Shown here: one piece after another, positions 1 to 9,240 of the stretch
Layout of the letters: each line of letters starts with the position of its first letter
Position numbering within the stretch: the stretch's first letter is position 1
Translations under genes and position numbers: made by a program
DNA from: Lachnospiraceae bacterium
GTDB taxonomy: Bacteria; Bacillota; Clostridia; Lachnospirales; Lachnospiraceae
Reading direction: 5' to 3'
NCBI GenBank assembly: GCA_017526745.1
Contig: JAFXQX010000015.1
Span: 62,001-126,000, forward strand
DNA: 64,000 bases
The notes under the pieces: model-generated
What the model was told of the DNA's origin: nothing
Databases searched by the model: none
Seen by the model: only the letters and a program-made list of their open reading frames with translations

Positions 1-740
1 TGGTGAACAGGGTCAAGTACTTCGCATCGCATGGCTGCGTTGCAACGGACCACGGACCTGATTACATCCCGTTCAGAAAGATCCCCCGTAAAGCATGTGA
101 TGCCGCATTTGCAAAAGCGATGAGGGGAGAGAGCATAACGCTTGAAGAAGCCGAAGGGTACCAGACAGAAATCCTGATCGCACTCGGAAAAGCATATCAC
201 TTGCACAACATGGCAATGGAGCTTCACTATTCATGCCTTCGGAACATGAATGACAGGATGTACAGGATGCTCGGACCCGATACCGGCTATGACATGATCG
301 CCCAGAATACCTGCGGCGGTAACATCGCAAAGCTCCTATCGGAGCTTGACAGCACGAATGAACTTCCCAGGACGATCATCTTCTCGCTTAACCCTGCTGA
401 TAACGAGCAGATAGGAACGATACTCGGATGCTTCCAGTCAAGCGAAGTCCCGGGTAAGATCCAGCATGGTCCCGCATGGTGGTTCAATGATTCGAAGAGC
501 GGAATGGAAGATCAGATGAGATCGCTCGCAAATCTCGGACTGCTCGGAAACTTTATCGGAATGCTGACGGACTCACGTTCCTTCCTGTCATACACAAGAC
601 ACGAGTACTTCAGAAGGATCATGTGCAATCTGATCGGAAAGTGGGTTGAGGCAGGAGAGTATCCCGCAGACGAGGATGCACTGAAGAAGATAGTAACGGG
701 TATCTCATATTACAACGCAAAGAGATACTTCGGGTTATAG
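1..740 (+). CDS. uxaC: glucuronate isomerase UxaC, C-terminal part (cut by window edge)
   Basis: Uronate isomerase interconverts D-glucuronate/D-fructuronate and D-galacturonate/D-tagaturonate, the shared first step of both hexuronate routes in the cytoplasm. The frame is open to the left edge, so the start and roughly the first half of the protein are missing; about 246 residues remain. The remainder carries the family's C-terminal signature: an HGPAWWFND segment, a DSRSFLSYTRHEYFRR stretch (the conserved late Asp/Arg region of the amidohydrolase-like barrel) and the terminal NAKRYFGL. It is followed 20 nt later by the KDPG aldolase gene, so the two are probably cotranscribed, linking isomerisation to the last step of the pathway. 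Identity is secure from these motifs and the uxa/uxu neighbours. Confidence 0.93.
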   Translation, partial: VNRVKYFASHGCVATDHGPDYIPFRKIPRKACDAAFAKAMRGESITLEEAEGYQTEILIALGKAYHLHNMAMELHYSCLRNMNDRMYRMLGPDTGYDMIAQNTCGGNIAKLLSELDSTNELPRTIIFSLNPADNEQIGTILGCFQSSEVPGKIQHGPAWWFNDSKSGMEDQMRSLANLGLLGNFIGMLTDSRSFLSYTRHEYFRRIMCNLIGKWVEAGEYPADEDALKKIVTGISYYNAKRYFGL

Positions 741-760
741 AACGGATCGGAGGATATGAA

Positions 761-1738
761 GTGAACGAGATACTGAAGACTATCCATGATATAGGCATTG
801 TGCCCGTTATAGCGATCGATGATGCCAAGAAGGCAGTGCCGCTTGCAAAGGCTCTTACCAAAGGCGGTCTTGCGGCTGCGGAAGTAACGTTTCGGACCGA
901 AGCGGCCGAAGAGGCCATAAGACTGATATCCGAAGAGGTTCCCGAAATGCTCGTCGGTGCAGGAACGGTGCTGACGCGCGAGCAGGCCGACAGGGCAGTG
1001 GCAGCGGGCGCACGCTTTATCGTAAGTCCCGGATTCAATCCCGAGATAACAAAATACGTTCTGGATAAAGGAGTATGCATGATGCCCGGCACCGCGACCG
1101 CCGGTGAGATGGAGCAGGCAATGATGCTCGGGCTTGAGGCCGTCAAGTTCTTTCCCGCGGAACAGAACGGGGGTATCGCAAAGCTCAAGGCTCTTGCCGG
1201 CCCGTACAAAACGCTTAAATGGATGCCTACAGGCGGGATCAATACAGCCAACCTGTCCGACTACATGTCGTTTCACCAGATACTCGCATGCGGCGGTACA
1301 TGGATGGTCAAAAAGGATCTTGTGGAAGGCGAAAAATGGGATGAGATAACGGCTATATGCAAAAGCGCCGTTAAGAACATGCTCGGCCTTACGCTGAAGC
1401 ATGTCGGTATAAACTGTGAGAACGAGGATGAGGCCGCAAAGACGGCAAAGACTCTGTGTGCTCTGTTTGACCTTCCGTACAAGGCAGGCAACAGCTCGAT
1501 ATTTGCAGGGGATGATTTTGAAGTCATGAAGTCAAAGGGACTCGGAAGATGCGGTCATATCGCGATCGGAGCAAATGATGTCGACAGGGCAGTCTATCAT
1601 CTTAAAAGAGCCGGCGCGTCATTTGATGAGAGCACAAGAAAAACGGATGACAAAGGAACGAAGGTCATCTACCTTGACGGGGATTTCTCCGGCTTTGCCA
1701 TCCATCTTGCGAGAAATAGTTCAGTCCTTGATGTTTGA
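761..1738 (+). CDS. eda: KDPG/KHG aldolase fused to a C-terminal VOC-like domain
   Basis: Cleaves 2-keto-3-deoxy-6-phosphogluconate to pyruvate and glyceraldehyde-3-phosphate, the exit step of hexuronate breakdown. Starts with GTG at 761 behind a GGAGG site at 749-753; the ATG at 755 is followed by a stop. Residues 1-205 are a class I aldolase barrel: E41 in AAEVTFRT, the PGT stretch at 109-111 and the Schiff-base lysine K129 in AVKFFPAE are all visible. Residues ~215-325 are extra: HVGINCENEDEA and GHIAIGANDVDRAVYHLKRAG resemble the glyoxalase/VOC fold, while stand-alone Eda enzymes are about 200-215 residues long. The role of the extension is unknown (inference: ligand binding or oligomerisation). 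The 3' end overlaps the convergent SDR gene by 18 nt. Confidence 0.9.
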   Translation: MNEILKTIHDIGIVPVIAIDDAKKAVPLAKALTKGGLAAAEVTFRTEAAEEAIRLISEEVPEMLVGAGTVLTREQADRAVAAGARFIVSPGFNPEITKYVLDKGVCMMPGTATAGEMEQAMMLGLEAVKFFPAEQNGGIAKLKALAGPYKTLKWMPTGGINTANLSDYMSFHQILACGGTWMVKKDLVEGEKWDEITAICKSAVKNMLGLTLKHVGINCENEDEAAKTAKTLCALFDLPYKAGNSSIFAGDDFEVMKSKGLGRCGHIAIGANDVDRAVYHLKRAGASFDESTRKTDDKGTKVIYLDGDFSGFAIHLARNSSVLDV

Positions 1739-2539
1739 AGGATCCTGCCCGATATAGGCGGATATGCCTCCGTCGATATAGATGATCTGACCGTTAACGA
1801 AATCGGAAGCCTTTGATGCCAGAAATACTGCCAGCCCTTTCAGATCATCGGTGTGTCCCCACCTGCGGGCAGGGGTCTTGGACCGGATGAAGCGGTCGAA
1901 AGGATTCATGGAGCCGTCGGCGCCTCTTTCCCTTAAGGGGGCAGTCTGGGGCGTGTCGATATAGCCGGGACCGATCCCGTTACATTGGATATTGTATTGT
2001 CCGTATTCGGAAGCGATGTTCCTGGTGAGCATCTTGAGCCCGCCCTTTGCGGCAGCATATGCGCTTACGGTCTCTCGGCCGAACTCACTCATCATCGAAC
2101 AGGCATTTATGATCTTTCCGCCGCCCGCTTTTATCATTGCGGGAAGGACGGCCCTGCTGCAGATGAAAGGACCCGTAAGATCCACGTTGATGACCTGTTC
2201 CCATTCGTCAACGGACATCTCGGTCATCGGGATGCGTTTGATTATACCGGCGTTGTTAATAAGTATATCGATAGTACCGAATCTTTTTTCGACATCGGCG
2301 ACAAATGAAGCAACCTGATCTTCCTTTGTGACGTCGCATACAGCGCCGTATATGTCAAAGCCGGCAGTTTTGTATTCGGATATGGCCTTTTGCACGCGAT
2401 CTTCGTTGGAACTGTTGAATACGACCCTTGCACCTGCCTCGGCAAGTGCCATCGCATAAGCCATTCCAAGCCCGTATGACGCACCGGTCACCCAGGCCAC
2501 TTTACCGTCAAGACGAAAACTGTCAAGTATTCCTGCCAT
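1721..2539 (-). CDS. SDR-family gluconate 5-dehydrogenase / KduD-like oxidoreductase
   Basis: Classical short-chain dehydrogenase of 272 residues: the TGASYGLG nucleotide-binding loop at residues 18-25, NNAG, the catalytic Ser in ACSMMSE and the YxxxK pair in SAYAAAKGG. The string SMMSEFGRETVSAYAAAKGG and the TPARRWG segment look more like gluconate 5-dehydrogenase (IdnO) than E. coli KduD. Beside kduI it probably reduces 2,5-diketo-3-deoxygluconate to KDG, the KduD reaction (context inference). Start chosen at 2539 because the reverse strand has GGAGG seven bases before this ATG; the ATG two codons upstream sits too close to that site. Transcribed divergently from kduI, and overlaps the end of eda tail-to-tail by 18 nt. 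Confidence 0.85.
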   Translation of the reverse strand: MAGILDSFRLDGKVAWVTGASYGLGMAYAMALAEAGARVVFNSSNEDRVQKAISEYKTAGFDIYGAVCDVTKEDQVASFVADVEKRFGTIDILINNAGIIKRIPMTEMSVDEWEQVINVDLTGPFICSRAVLPAMIKAGGGKIINACSMMSEFGRETVSAYAAAKGGLKMLTRNIASEYGQYNIQCNGIGPGYIDTPQTAPLRERGADGSMNPFDRFIRSKTPARRWGHTDDLKGLAVFLASKASDFVNGQIIYIDGGISAYIGQDPSNIKD

Positions 2540-2643
2540 GATCATTCCTCCGTAAGAGTGAAACTGTTTATGTTCCGATAATAATGATTTTATATTTGTT
2601 TTACAGAAAATGAAAGACAAAAGTTGAAAGGATGGAAAATGAT

Positions 2644-3507
2644 ATGGAAGTAAGATGTGCATGTTCACCCGCCGATGCAAAGAACTATGATACAAAAAGG
2701 CTTCGCAGCGAATTTCTGATCGATGACCTGTTCGCCCCCGATGATATCAAACTGGTGTACAGCCATATCGACAGGATAATCACGGGATCGGCGGTCCCCG
2801 TATCGAAAAAGCTTGTCCTTACCGCAGGCGATGAACTTCGCGCCCGGTATTTTCTTGAGAGGCGTGAGATGGGTGTCATCAATATCGGAGGAGAGGGCAT
2901 CATAACGGTTGACGGAAAGGATCATACCGTAGGCTGCAGGGAAGGAATGTACATAGGAATGGGCAGTAAGGACATTTCTTTTGCATCAAAGGATCCGGGA
3001 TCACCGGCCTTGTTTTACATCAACAGCGCTCCGGCGCACATGACATATCCTACGGTCCTTATAAAGCGTGAAGGAACGCCTTCGGACGATGTTGTGATCA
3101 TCAGCGAAGAAAACAAAAAGGAACTCGGAACGCTTGAAGAGTCGAACCACAGAGTCATCAACAAATACATCCTTCCGGGACAGGTAAAAAGCTGTCAGCT
3201 CGAGATGGGAATGACCGAGCTGAAGGACGGAAGCGTATGGAATACGATGCCGGCACATACCCATGACAGGCGTATGGAAGTCTATCTGTACTTTGATCTT
3301 CCCGATGACGCTTACGTCTGCCATTTCATGGGACAGGCGCAGGAGACAAGGCACATAATCGTCAGAAACCGTCAGGCTGTGATTAGCCCCAGCTGGTCCA
3401 TACATGCCGGTGCGGGAACGAGAGCTTACACGTTCATATGGGGTATGGTCGGGGAAAATCAGGACTTTGACGATATGGACAACATAGATAACAGTGATCT
3501 TTTGTAG
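2644..3507 (+). CDS. kduI: 5-dehydro-4-deoxy-D-glucuronate isomerase KduI
   Basis: Converts 5-keto-4-deoxyuronate, which arises spontaneously from the unsaturated uronates released by pectin and other lyases, into 2,5-diketo-3-deoxygluconate. Length 287 aa matches the family (~280). Conserved blocks include LVYSHIDRIITG, YFLERREMGVINIGG, APAHMTYPT, WNTMPAHTHDRRMEVYLYF and QAVISPSWSIHAGAG. By alignment with the E. coli enzyme the zinc ligands would be H205, H207, E212 and H254, all present. ATG 2644 gives the family-like N-terminus MEVRCA; an ATG four codons upstream (2632) abuts the AAAGG ribosome site and is less likely. First gene of the long uxa/uxu operon; the 104 nt before it hold divergent control signals shared with the SDR. 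Confidence 0.95.
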   Translation: MEVRCACSPADAKNYDTKRLRSEFLIDDLFAPDDIKLVYSHIDRIITGSAVPVSKKLVLTAGDELRARYFLERREMGVINIGGEGIITVDGKDHTVGCREGMYIGMGSKDISFASKDPGSPALFYINSAPAHMTYPTVLIKREGTPSDDVVIISEENKKELGTLEESNHRVINKYILPGQVKSCQLEMGMTELKDGSVWNTMPAHTHDRRMEVYLYFDLPDDAYVCHFMGQAQETRHIIVRNRQAVISPSWSIHAGAGTRAYTFIWGMVGENQDFDDMDNIDNSDLL

Positions 3508-3534
3508 TGCAGGTTGATCAGCAGGCTGAGTGTT

Positions 3535-4986
3535 ATGGAAAGATTAAGCTATAAGACATTAGAGACATGCGGATACGACGGGTACATCCTGAAGGATGCT
3601 CCCGAACGCGTCCTTCAGTTCGGGGAAGGGAATTTTCTGCGTGCTTTTACCGATCATTTCATAGATGTATTAAATGAAAAGGCGGGATTTAACGGAAAGG
3701 TTGTGATCTGCCAGCCCAGAGGCGGCGCAAAGAGCGAGGTCATAAACGGACAGGACGGTCTGTATACGCTTCTTCTTCGCGGCATCAGCGGCGGACAGAT
3801 GGTGGAGGAGACGAGGATAATCTCCTGCATATCAAGATGCATCAATCCGCTTGAAGATGTCGACGCGCTCCTTGAGTGTGCCCATAATCCGGATATCCGT
3901 TTTATAACGAGCAACACGACGGAAGCGGGGATCGTATATGACAGCAGCTGCTCATTTTCAGACAGGCCTGCGGCAAGCTTTCCCGCAAAGCTTACACGAT
4001 TCCTGTATGAACGGTACAAGGCAGGTCTGCCCGGATTCATCATATTGTCATGTGAACTGATAGACAGAAACGGTGATGCCCTGCTCGACTGTGTCAGAAA
4101 ACATATAAGACAGTGGGATCTTCCCGACGGATTTGATGCATGGGTCCAAAATGAGAATTCCTTCTGTTCCACTCTTGTTGACAGGATAGTTACCGGTTAC
4201 CCGAAGGACGAGGCTGAAGGATTGTTTGAAAAGCTCGGATACATCGACGAACTGGCCGATGCCGGAGAAGTTTATGCATCCTGGGTCATCGAGGCCGACC
4301 CGAAGATACTTGATGAACTGCCCTTTGACAAGGCGCATCTTCCCGTGCAGATAACCGATAATGTCGATCCGTTCAAAAAACGGAAAGTCAGACTGCTCAA
4401 CGGCGCCCATACATCGATGTCGGTCTGCGCATACTCTTCAGGGATCAAAACAGTCGGTGACTGCATGAAAGATGAGGTCATAAGGGCTTATGTTAATAAA
4501 GCTCTGTACAGCGAGATAATCCCCGCTCTTGACGAGAAGGAACAGGACAGTGCCAAAGAGTTTGCCGATGCCATAAGCGACCGGTTTTCCAATCCTTTTA
4601 TCAGGCACGAACTCTTATCGATTCTGCTTAATTCCACCGCCAAGTGGAAAGCAAGGGTTCTTCCGTCGATAAAGGATTATCACGATAAATACGGGGCCCT
4701 TCCGAAACTTCTGACATTCTCTTATGCCGCTTACATATATCTTTATCATTCGTCACAAGAGCTTTCGGATGACGCATATGTGCTTGAGGCATTTGATTCG
4801 TTAAAGGACGAGGATCTTATATCAACAGCGGTTTCGATTATCAACAATAAAGATATCTGGCAGGATGATCTTTCATCTCTGAGCGATCTTACCGGTGAGG
4901 TCATAAGGGATCTGAAGCTTATCGGGGAAGCCGGTATGTATGAGGCGGTAAAAAGGATAGTTCCTGCCGCGGATTCGGAGGGATGA
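3535..4986 (+). CDS. uxaB: tagaturonate reductase (altronate oxidoreductase) UxaB
   Basis: NADH-dependent reduction of D-tagaturonate to D-altronate, second step of galacturonate catabolism. 483 aa, a typical length for the polyol-specific long-chain dehydrogenase family. Visible features: the N-terminal VLQFGEGNFLRAFTDHFID nucleotide-binding start, TSNTTEAGI, the mid-protein CSTLVDRIVTGYP segment, and K/N/H catalytic-region residues in FKKRKVRLLNGAHTSMS. A TTG at 3514 would add seven residues but has no spaced ribosome site; ATG 3535 yields the usual N-terminus. Lies 27 nt after kduI and 1 nt before uxaA, clearly one transcript. Distinguished from the later uxuB paralogue by the UxaB-type LLNGAH motif. 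Confidence 0.9.
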   Translation: MERLSYKTLETCGYDGYILKDAPERVLQFGEGNFLRAFTDHFIDVLNEKAGFNGKVVICQPRGGAKSEVINGQDGLYTLLLRGISGGQMVEETRIISCISRCINPLEDVDALLECAHNPDIRFITSNTTEAGIVYDSSCSFSDRPAASFPAKLTRFLYERYKAGLPGFIILSCELIDRNGDALLDCVRKHIRQWDLPDGFDAWVQNENSFCSTLVDRIVTGYPKDEAEGLFEKLGYIDELADAGEVYASWVIEADPKILDELPFDKAHLPVQITDNVDPFKKRKVRLLNGAHTSMSVCAYSSGIKTVGDCMKDEVIRAYVNKALYSEIIPALDEKEQDSAKEFADAISDRFSNPFIRHELLSILLNSTAKWKARVLPSIKDYHDKYGALPKLLTFSYAAYIYLYHSSQELSDDAYVLEAFDSLKDEDLISTAVSIINNKDIWQDDLSSLSDLTGEVIRDLKLIGEAGMYEAVKRIVPAADSEG

Positions 4987-4987
4987 C

Positions 4988-6469
4988 GTGAACACGATCA
5001 GGATACATCCGGATGATAATGTTGCAGTCGCACTTTCCGATATCAAAAAAGACACTGTCATAAACGAGAACAACAATGCGGTCATGACAACCGAGGATAT
5101 CAGAAGAGGGCACAAGGTGGCGCTTTTTGATATACCGGAAGGCTCACCCGTTATCAAGTACGGCTGTAAGATAGGCATTGCGACATCAGATATCGTAAAA
5201 GGCAGCCATGTACACGTACACAATCTTTCGACGGCGCTTCGCGAAGATGGCACTTACAGTTACGATCCCACCCCCCGGTACGTTTGTAACGGCGCAGGAA
5301 GGACCTTTAAAGGTTTTGTCAGGCCTGACGGGAGCGTTGGGATAAGGAACGAGCTGTGGATCATCCCGACAGTCGGATGCGTCGGCTCCGTTGCCGAGCG
5401 GCTCGCTGCCTCGTGCCAGGACCTTGTTACGGGTTCTCTTGAAGGGATATATGCATTCAATCATCCCTACGGATGCTCACAGCTGGGTGACGATCATGCG
5501 ACGACGAGAAAGATACTTGCCGATCTTGTACGTCATCCGAATGCGGCGGGAGTGCTCGTTCTGTCTCTTGGCTGCGAGAATCTTACAAAAGAGCAGTTTA
5601 TGGAAGAACTCGGTACATGGGATGAGAACAGGGTTAAGTTCTTGACCTGTCAGGATGCGGTGGATGAGGCTGCGGAAGGCAGAAAGATATTGGAAGAGCT
5701 TGCGGCATACGCCGGTACATTCGAACGTGTAGATGTTGATGCGTCAAAGCTTACGGTAGGGTTAAAGTGCGGCGGATCTGACGGATTGTCCGGTATAACT
5801 GCCAATCCCGTTGTCGGAGGATTTTCGGACAGGCTCGTATCTATGGGCGGGTCCACGATACTTACTGAGGTGCCTGAAATGTTCGGTGCCGAGTCGATAC
5901 TCTTTAACCGCTGTAAGGACAGGGAAACGTTTGACCGGGCCGTTTCGATGGTAAACGGTTTCAAGAAATACTACACGGATCACGGCCAGGTGGTCTACGA
6001 GAATCCCAGCCCCGGTAACAAAGAGGGCGGGATAACAACACTCGAGGACAAGTCGTGCGGATGCGTGCAAAAGGGAGGAAAATCACCTGTCGTTGATGTG
6101 CTTTCCTACGGGGACCATGTAAAGTGCCCGGGACTGTCGCTCCTGTCCGGCCCCGGAAACGATATGGTATCAACAACGGCGCTTACCGCGGCAAGAGCCC
6201 ACATGATCCTGTTTACGACGGGAAGGGGAACGCCTTTCGGCTCTCCGGTACCCACGGTAAAGATATCTTCAAACACCGGACTTTTTGACAGGAAAGGCGG
6301 GTGGATCGATTTTAACGCGGGAACGGTTGCCGACGGTACGAGATCGATCGATGAGGCGGCAGATGCGCTGACGGACTTTGTACTTGAGGTCGCATCGGGG
6401 AAAAGGACACGCCAGGAGATAAACGGATACCGCAGCATCGCCATATTAAAAGACGGTGTAACGCTGTAA
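4988..6469 (+). CDS. uxaA: altronate dehydratase UxaA
   Basis: Dehydrates D-altronate to 2-keto-3-deoxygluconate, third step of galacturonate breakdown. 493 aa with the normal two-part architecture: an N-terminal SAF-like domain (about residues 1-90) ending in VKGSHVHVHNL, then the large iron-binding UxaA domain with FNHPYGCSQLGDDH, LSLGCENLT, LKCGGSDGLSGITANP, the CGCVQKGG segment and TTGRGTPFGSPVPTVKISSN. GTG start at 4988 directly after the uxaB stop (1-nt gap) with AGGG upstream, indicating translational coupling. A full-length single-gene enzyme is present, not the split form seen in some organisms. Confidence 0.93.
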   Translation: MNTIRIHPDDNVAVALSDIKKDTVINENNNAVMTTEDIRRGHKVALFDIPEGSPVIKYGCKIGIATSDIVKGSHVHVHNLSTALREDGTYSYDPTPRYVCNGAGRTFKGFVRPDGSVGIRNELWIIPTVGCVGSVAERLAASCQDLVTGSLEGIYAFNHPYGCSQLGDDHATTRKILADLVRHPNAAGVLVLSLGCENLTKEQFMEELGTWDENRVKFLTCQDAVDEAAEGRKILEELAAYAGTFERVDVDASKLTVGLKCGGSDGLSGITANPVVGGFSDRLVSMGGSTILTEVPEMFGAESILFNRCKDRETFDRAVSMVNGFKKYYTDHGQVVYENPSPGNKEGGITTLEDKSCGCVQKGGKSPVVDVLSYGDHVKCPGLSLLSGPGNDMVSTTALTAARAHMILFTTGRGTPFGSPVPTVKISSNTGLFDRKGGWIDFNAGTVADGTRSIDEAADALTDFVLEVASGKRTRQEINGYRSIAILKDGVTL

Positions 6470-6507
6470 TACATGAGACACAGAGTAAAAATGGGAGGAT
6501 TAAGCAG

Positions 6508-7590
6508 ATGGAAATGACAATGAGGTGGTTCGGGACCGGATTTGATACGGTAACGCTCAAACAGATCAGACAGGTTCCGGGAGTGACGGGTGTTATCACC
6601 ACGCTGTATGACACGACGCCCGGTGAGGTGTGGACCAGGGAGCGCATACATGCCCTCAAGGAAGAAGTCGAGGCCTCCGGTCTTCGCATATCCGGTATCG
6701 AATCCGTTAACATCCATGACTCGATCAAGATAGGATCGCCCGATCGCGACAAGTATATCGACAACTATATCGAAACGCTTGCCAATCTCGGCAAAGAGGA
6801 CATTCACCTTGTCTGCTATAATTTCATGCCTGTTTTTGACTGGACAAGATCTGAACTTGCCAGAAAGCGTCCCGACGGATCGACCGTACTTGCATATTCG
6901 CAAAAAGCGATCGACGCTCTTGATCCCGAGACCATGTTCGATTCAATAAAAGGTGATGCAAACGGGGCCGTCCTTCCCGGATGGGAGCCCGAACGCATGG
7001 CAAAGATCAAAGAACTGTTTGAGGCTTATAAGCCGGTCACACAAGAGAAGCTTTTTGAAAATCTCAAGTATTTCCTTGAAAAGATCATGCCCGTTTGCGA
7101 CGAGTACGATATCAACATGGCGATCCATCCCGATGATCCCGCATGGAGCGTGTTCGGACTTCCGAGGATAATCATCAATCTCGAGAACATCATGAGGATG
7201 ATGAAGATGGTAGACAATCCCCACAACGGAGTGACTTTCTGCTCCGGTTCATACGGAACGAACAGGAAGAATGATCTTCCTGCAATGATCAGGGCGCTTA
7301 AGGGAAGGCTTCATTTTGCACATGTCAGGAACCTTAAGTTCAATTCGGACGATGATTTTGAAGAGGCTGCGCATCTTTCGAGCGACGGTGATTTTGACCT
7401 TTACGAGATCATGAGGGCCCTTTATGACATCGGCTTTGAAGGCCCGATACGTCCGGATCACGGAAGGATGATATGGGACGAGGTGGCCATGCCCGGATAC
7501 GGTCTTTACGACAGGGCTCTCGGGGCTACCTATCTTAACGGACTGTGGGAAGCCATAGACAAGAATGCAAAACGCTCCAAGGCGGATTAA
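6508..7590 (+). CDS. uxuA: mannonate dehydratase UxuA
   Basis: Dehydrates D-mannonate to 2-keto-3-deoxygluconate in the glucuronate branch. 360 aa, the usual UxuA length. TIM-barrel metal enzyme: the MRWFGTGFDTVTLKQIRQVPG opening, the YNFMPVFDWTRS stretch, MAIHPDDPAWSVFGLPRI, GVTFCSGSYG, HFAHVRNL and IRPDHGRMIW are signature blocks holding the His, Cys and Asp metal ligands known for this family. The start follows a GGGAGG ribosome site. It sits 38 nt behind uxaA and 14 nt before uxuB in the same operon, so both hexuronate branches are expressed together. Identification is firm. Confidence 0.96.
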   Translation: MEMTMRWFGTGFDTVTLKQIRQVPGVTGVITTLYDTTPGEVWTRERIHALKEEVEASGLRISGIESVNIHDSIKIGSPDRDKYIDNYIETLANLGKEDIHLVCYNFMPVFDWTRSELARKRPDGSTVLAYSQKAIDALDPETMFDSIKGDANGAVLPGWEPERMAKIKELFEAYKPVTQEKLFENLKYFLEKIMPVCDEYDINMAIHPDDPAWSVFGLPRIIINLENIMRMMKMVDNPHNGVTFCSGSYGTNRKNDLPAMIRALKGRLHFAHVRNLKFNSDDDFEEAAHLSSDGDFDLYEIMRALYDIGFEGPIRPDHGRMIWDEVAMPGYGLYDRALGATYLNGLWEAIDKNAKRSKAD

Positions 7591-7604
7591 CGGGAGGAAA
7601 TACT

Positions 7605-9239
7605 ATGAAACTGGTACAGATAAATGATCCTGCGGTAAGAAAGGAATTTGAAGACAAAGGATATGTCGTCCCTTCGTATGACAGGGACAAGGTAAGGCAG
7701 AAGACCGCCGAAAACCCTTCATGGATCCATTTCGGCACTGGAAACATCTTCAGGGCCTTTCCCGCAGCCGTGCTTGATAAGCTTCTTTGCGACGGCTCAT
7801 ATGATAAAGGTGTGATAGCGGTCGAAGGATTTGACTATGACATCATCGAAAAGGCATATAAGCCCTTTGATGACCTGAGCCTTCTTGTAACGCTCAAGAG
7901 CGACGGGAGCATAGAAAAGAGAGTCATCGGTGCCGTTACCGAGTCGTTGACCGCAGATACATCAAGTAAGTCCGATATGGAAAGACTCAAAGAGATCTTT
8001 ACTAATCCCTCACTCCAGATGGTCAGTTTCACGATCACGGAGAAAGGTTATTCACTTGCAGGTGCTGACGGAAACCTTTCGGGTGTCGTAAAAGATGATT
8101 TTGACAATAAGTGTTTTCCGCCCAAGCATCTGATGGGTAAGATGGCATACCTGCTTTATGAACGTTACAAAGCCGGTGCATTTCCGGTCGCCATGTCGAG
8201 CATGGACAACTGTTCCCATAACGGTGACAAGTTAAAAGCAGGTGTCCTTGCATATGCCGACAAATGGGTCGGGCAGGGACTTGCGGACAAGGGATTTGCC
8301 GAATACTTACGCAACGAGAGCAAGGTAACGTTCCCGCTCTCGATGATCGACAAGATCACTCCGAGACCGGACGGGAATGTGGTGGACATGCTTTCGGCTG
8401 ACGGATTTGAGGATACCGAAATAATCGTTACCGACAAAAATACGTATACGGCAGCTTTTGTCAATGCCGAAGAGACGCAGTACCTCGTGATCGAGGACAA
8501 GTTCCCGAACGGACGCCCTCCTTTTGACAAGGGCGGAGTGTATTTTACGGACAGAGAAACGGTGGACAAGGTTGAAAAGATGAAAGTGTGCACATGCCTT
8601 AATCCGCTTCATACGGCACTTGCCATATTCGGGTGCCTGCTGTCATACGATTCCATATCAAAAGAGATGAAAGATGAAGATTTGGCATCGTTTGTACGAA
8701 ATATGGGCTACACCGAAGGAATGCCCGTCGTTGTCGATCCGGGGATCATCAGGCCCGAGACCTTCATCGGTGAAGTCCTCGAGAAGAGACTGGTCAATCC
8801 CTTCATGCCGGATACTCCCCAGAGGATCGCGTGCGATACATCGCAGAAGATCCCGATCCGCTTCGGTGTTACGCTCTCTTCCTACCACGAAAAAGGCGAT
8901 GACCTTACAAAACTGAACTATATACCTGTCGTTCTTGCCGGGTATCTGCGCTATCTTACCGGAGAAAACGATGCCGGGGATGATTTTGAACAAAGCCCCG
9001 ATCCTCTTCTTGACGAGCTTTCTGCCACAATGAAGAAGTACAGGGGATTTAAGAGCGCGACAGCCGAAGATCTTCGCCCGGTACTGTCAAGAAAGGATGT
9101 ATTCGGTATCGATCTGTACGGATCGAATCTGGCAGACAAGATCACGCAGCTGTTTAATGAAATGAATGCTTCTGCCGGAAGCGTAAGAAAAGTTCTTCAC
9201 AGGGTAAATGAACAACAGACAGACAATTCAGGCAAATAA
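7605..9239 (+). CDS. uxuB: fructuronate reductase UxuB (mannitol dehydrogenase family)
   Basis: NADH-dependent reduction of D-fructuronate to D-mannonate, the step before UxuA. 544 aa, slightly longer than enterobacterial UxuB (~486), with the long-chain dehydrogenase blocks IHFGTGNIFRAFPAAVLDKL, SFTITEKGYSL, SMDNCSHNGDKL, STMIDKITPRP-type sequence and CLNPLHTALAIFG. The frame is open further upstream into uxuA, but the GGGAGG site at 7591-7596 and ATG at 7605 fix the start. Sits immediately ahead of the iron-sulfur oxidoreductase with only one nucleotide between (using start 9241). UxuB could in principle also act on other ketouronates; pairing with UxuA favours fructuronate. Confidence 0.88.
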   Translation: MKLVQINDPAVRKEFEDKGYVVPSYDRDKVRQKTAENPSWIHFGTGNIFRAFPAAVLDKLLCDGSYDKGVIAVEGFDYDIIEKAYKPFDDLSLLVTLKSDGSIEKRVIGAVTESLTADTSSKSDMERLKEIFTNPSLQMVSFTITEKGYSLAGADGNLSGVVKDDFDNKCFPPKHLMGKMAYLLYERYKAGAFPVAMSSMDNCSHNGDKLKAGVLAYADKWVGQGLADKGFAEYLRNESKVTFPLSMIDKITPRPDGNVVDMLSADGFEDTEIIVTDKNTYTAAFVNAEETQYLVIEDKFPNGRPPFDKGGVYFTDRETVDKVEKMKVCTCLNPLHTALAIFGCLLSYDSISKEMKDEDLASFVRNMGYTEGMPVVVDPGIIRPETFIGEVLEKRLVNPFMPDTPQRIACDTSQKIPIRFGVTLSSYHEKGDDLTKLNYIPVVLAGYLRYLTGENDAGDDFEQSPDPLLDELSATMKKYRGFKSATAEDLRPVLSRKDVFGIDLYGSNLADKITQLFNEMNASAGSVRKVLHRVNEQQTDNSGK

Positions 9240-9240
9240 A

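Noticed and set aside
619-1402. Long reverse-strand open frames opposite uxaC and eda
   Set aside because: Shadows of the strongly biased forward genes; no motif or ribosome site. The same applies to other antisense frames throughout the window.
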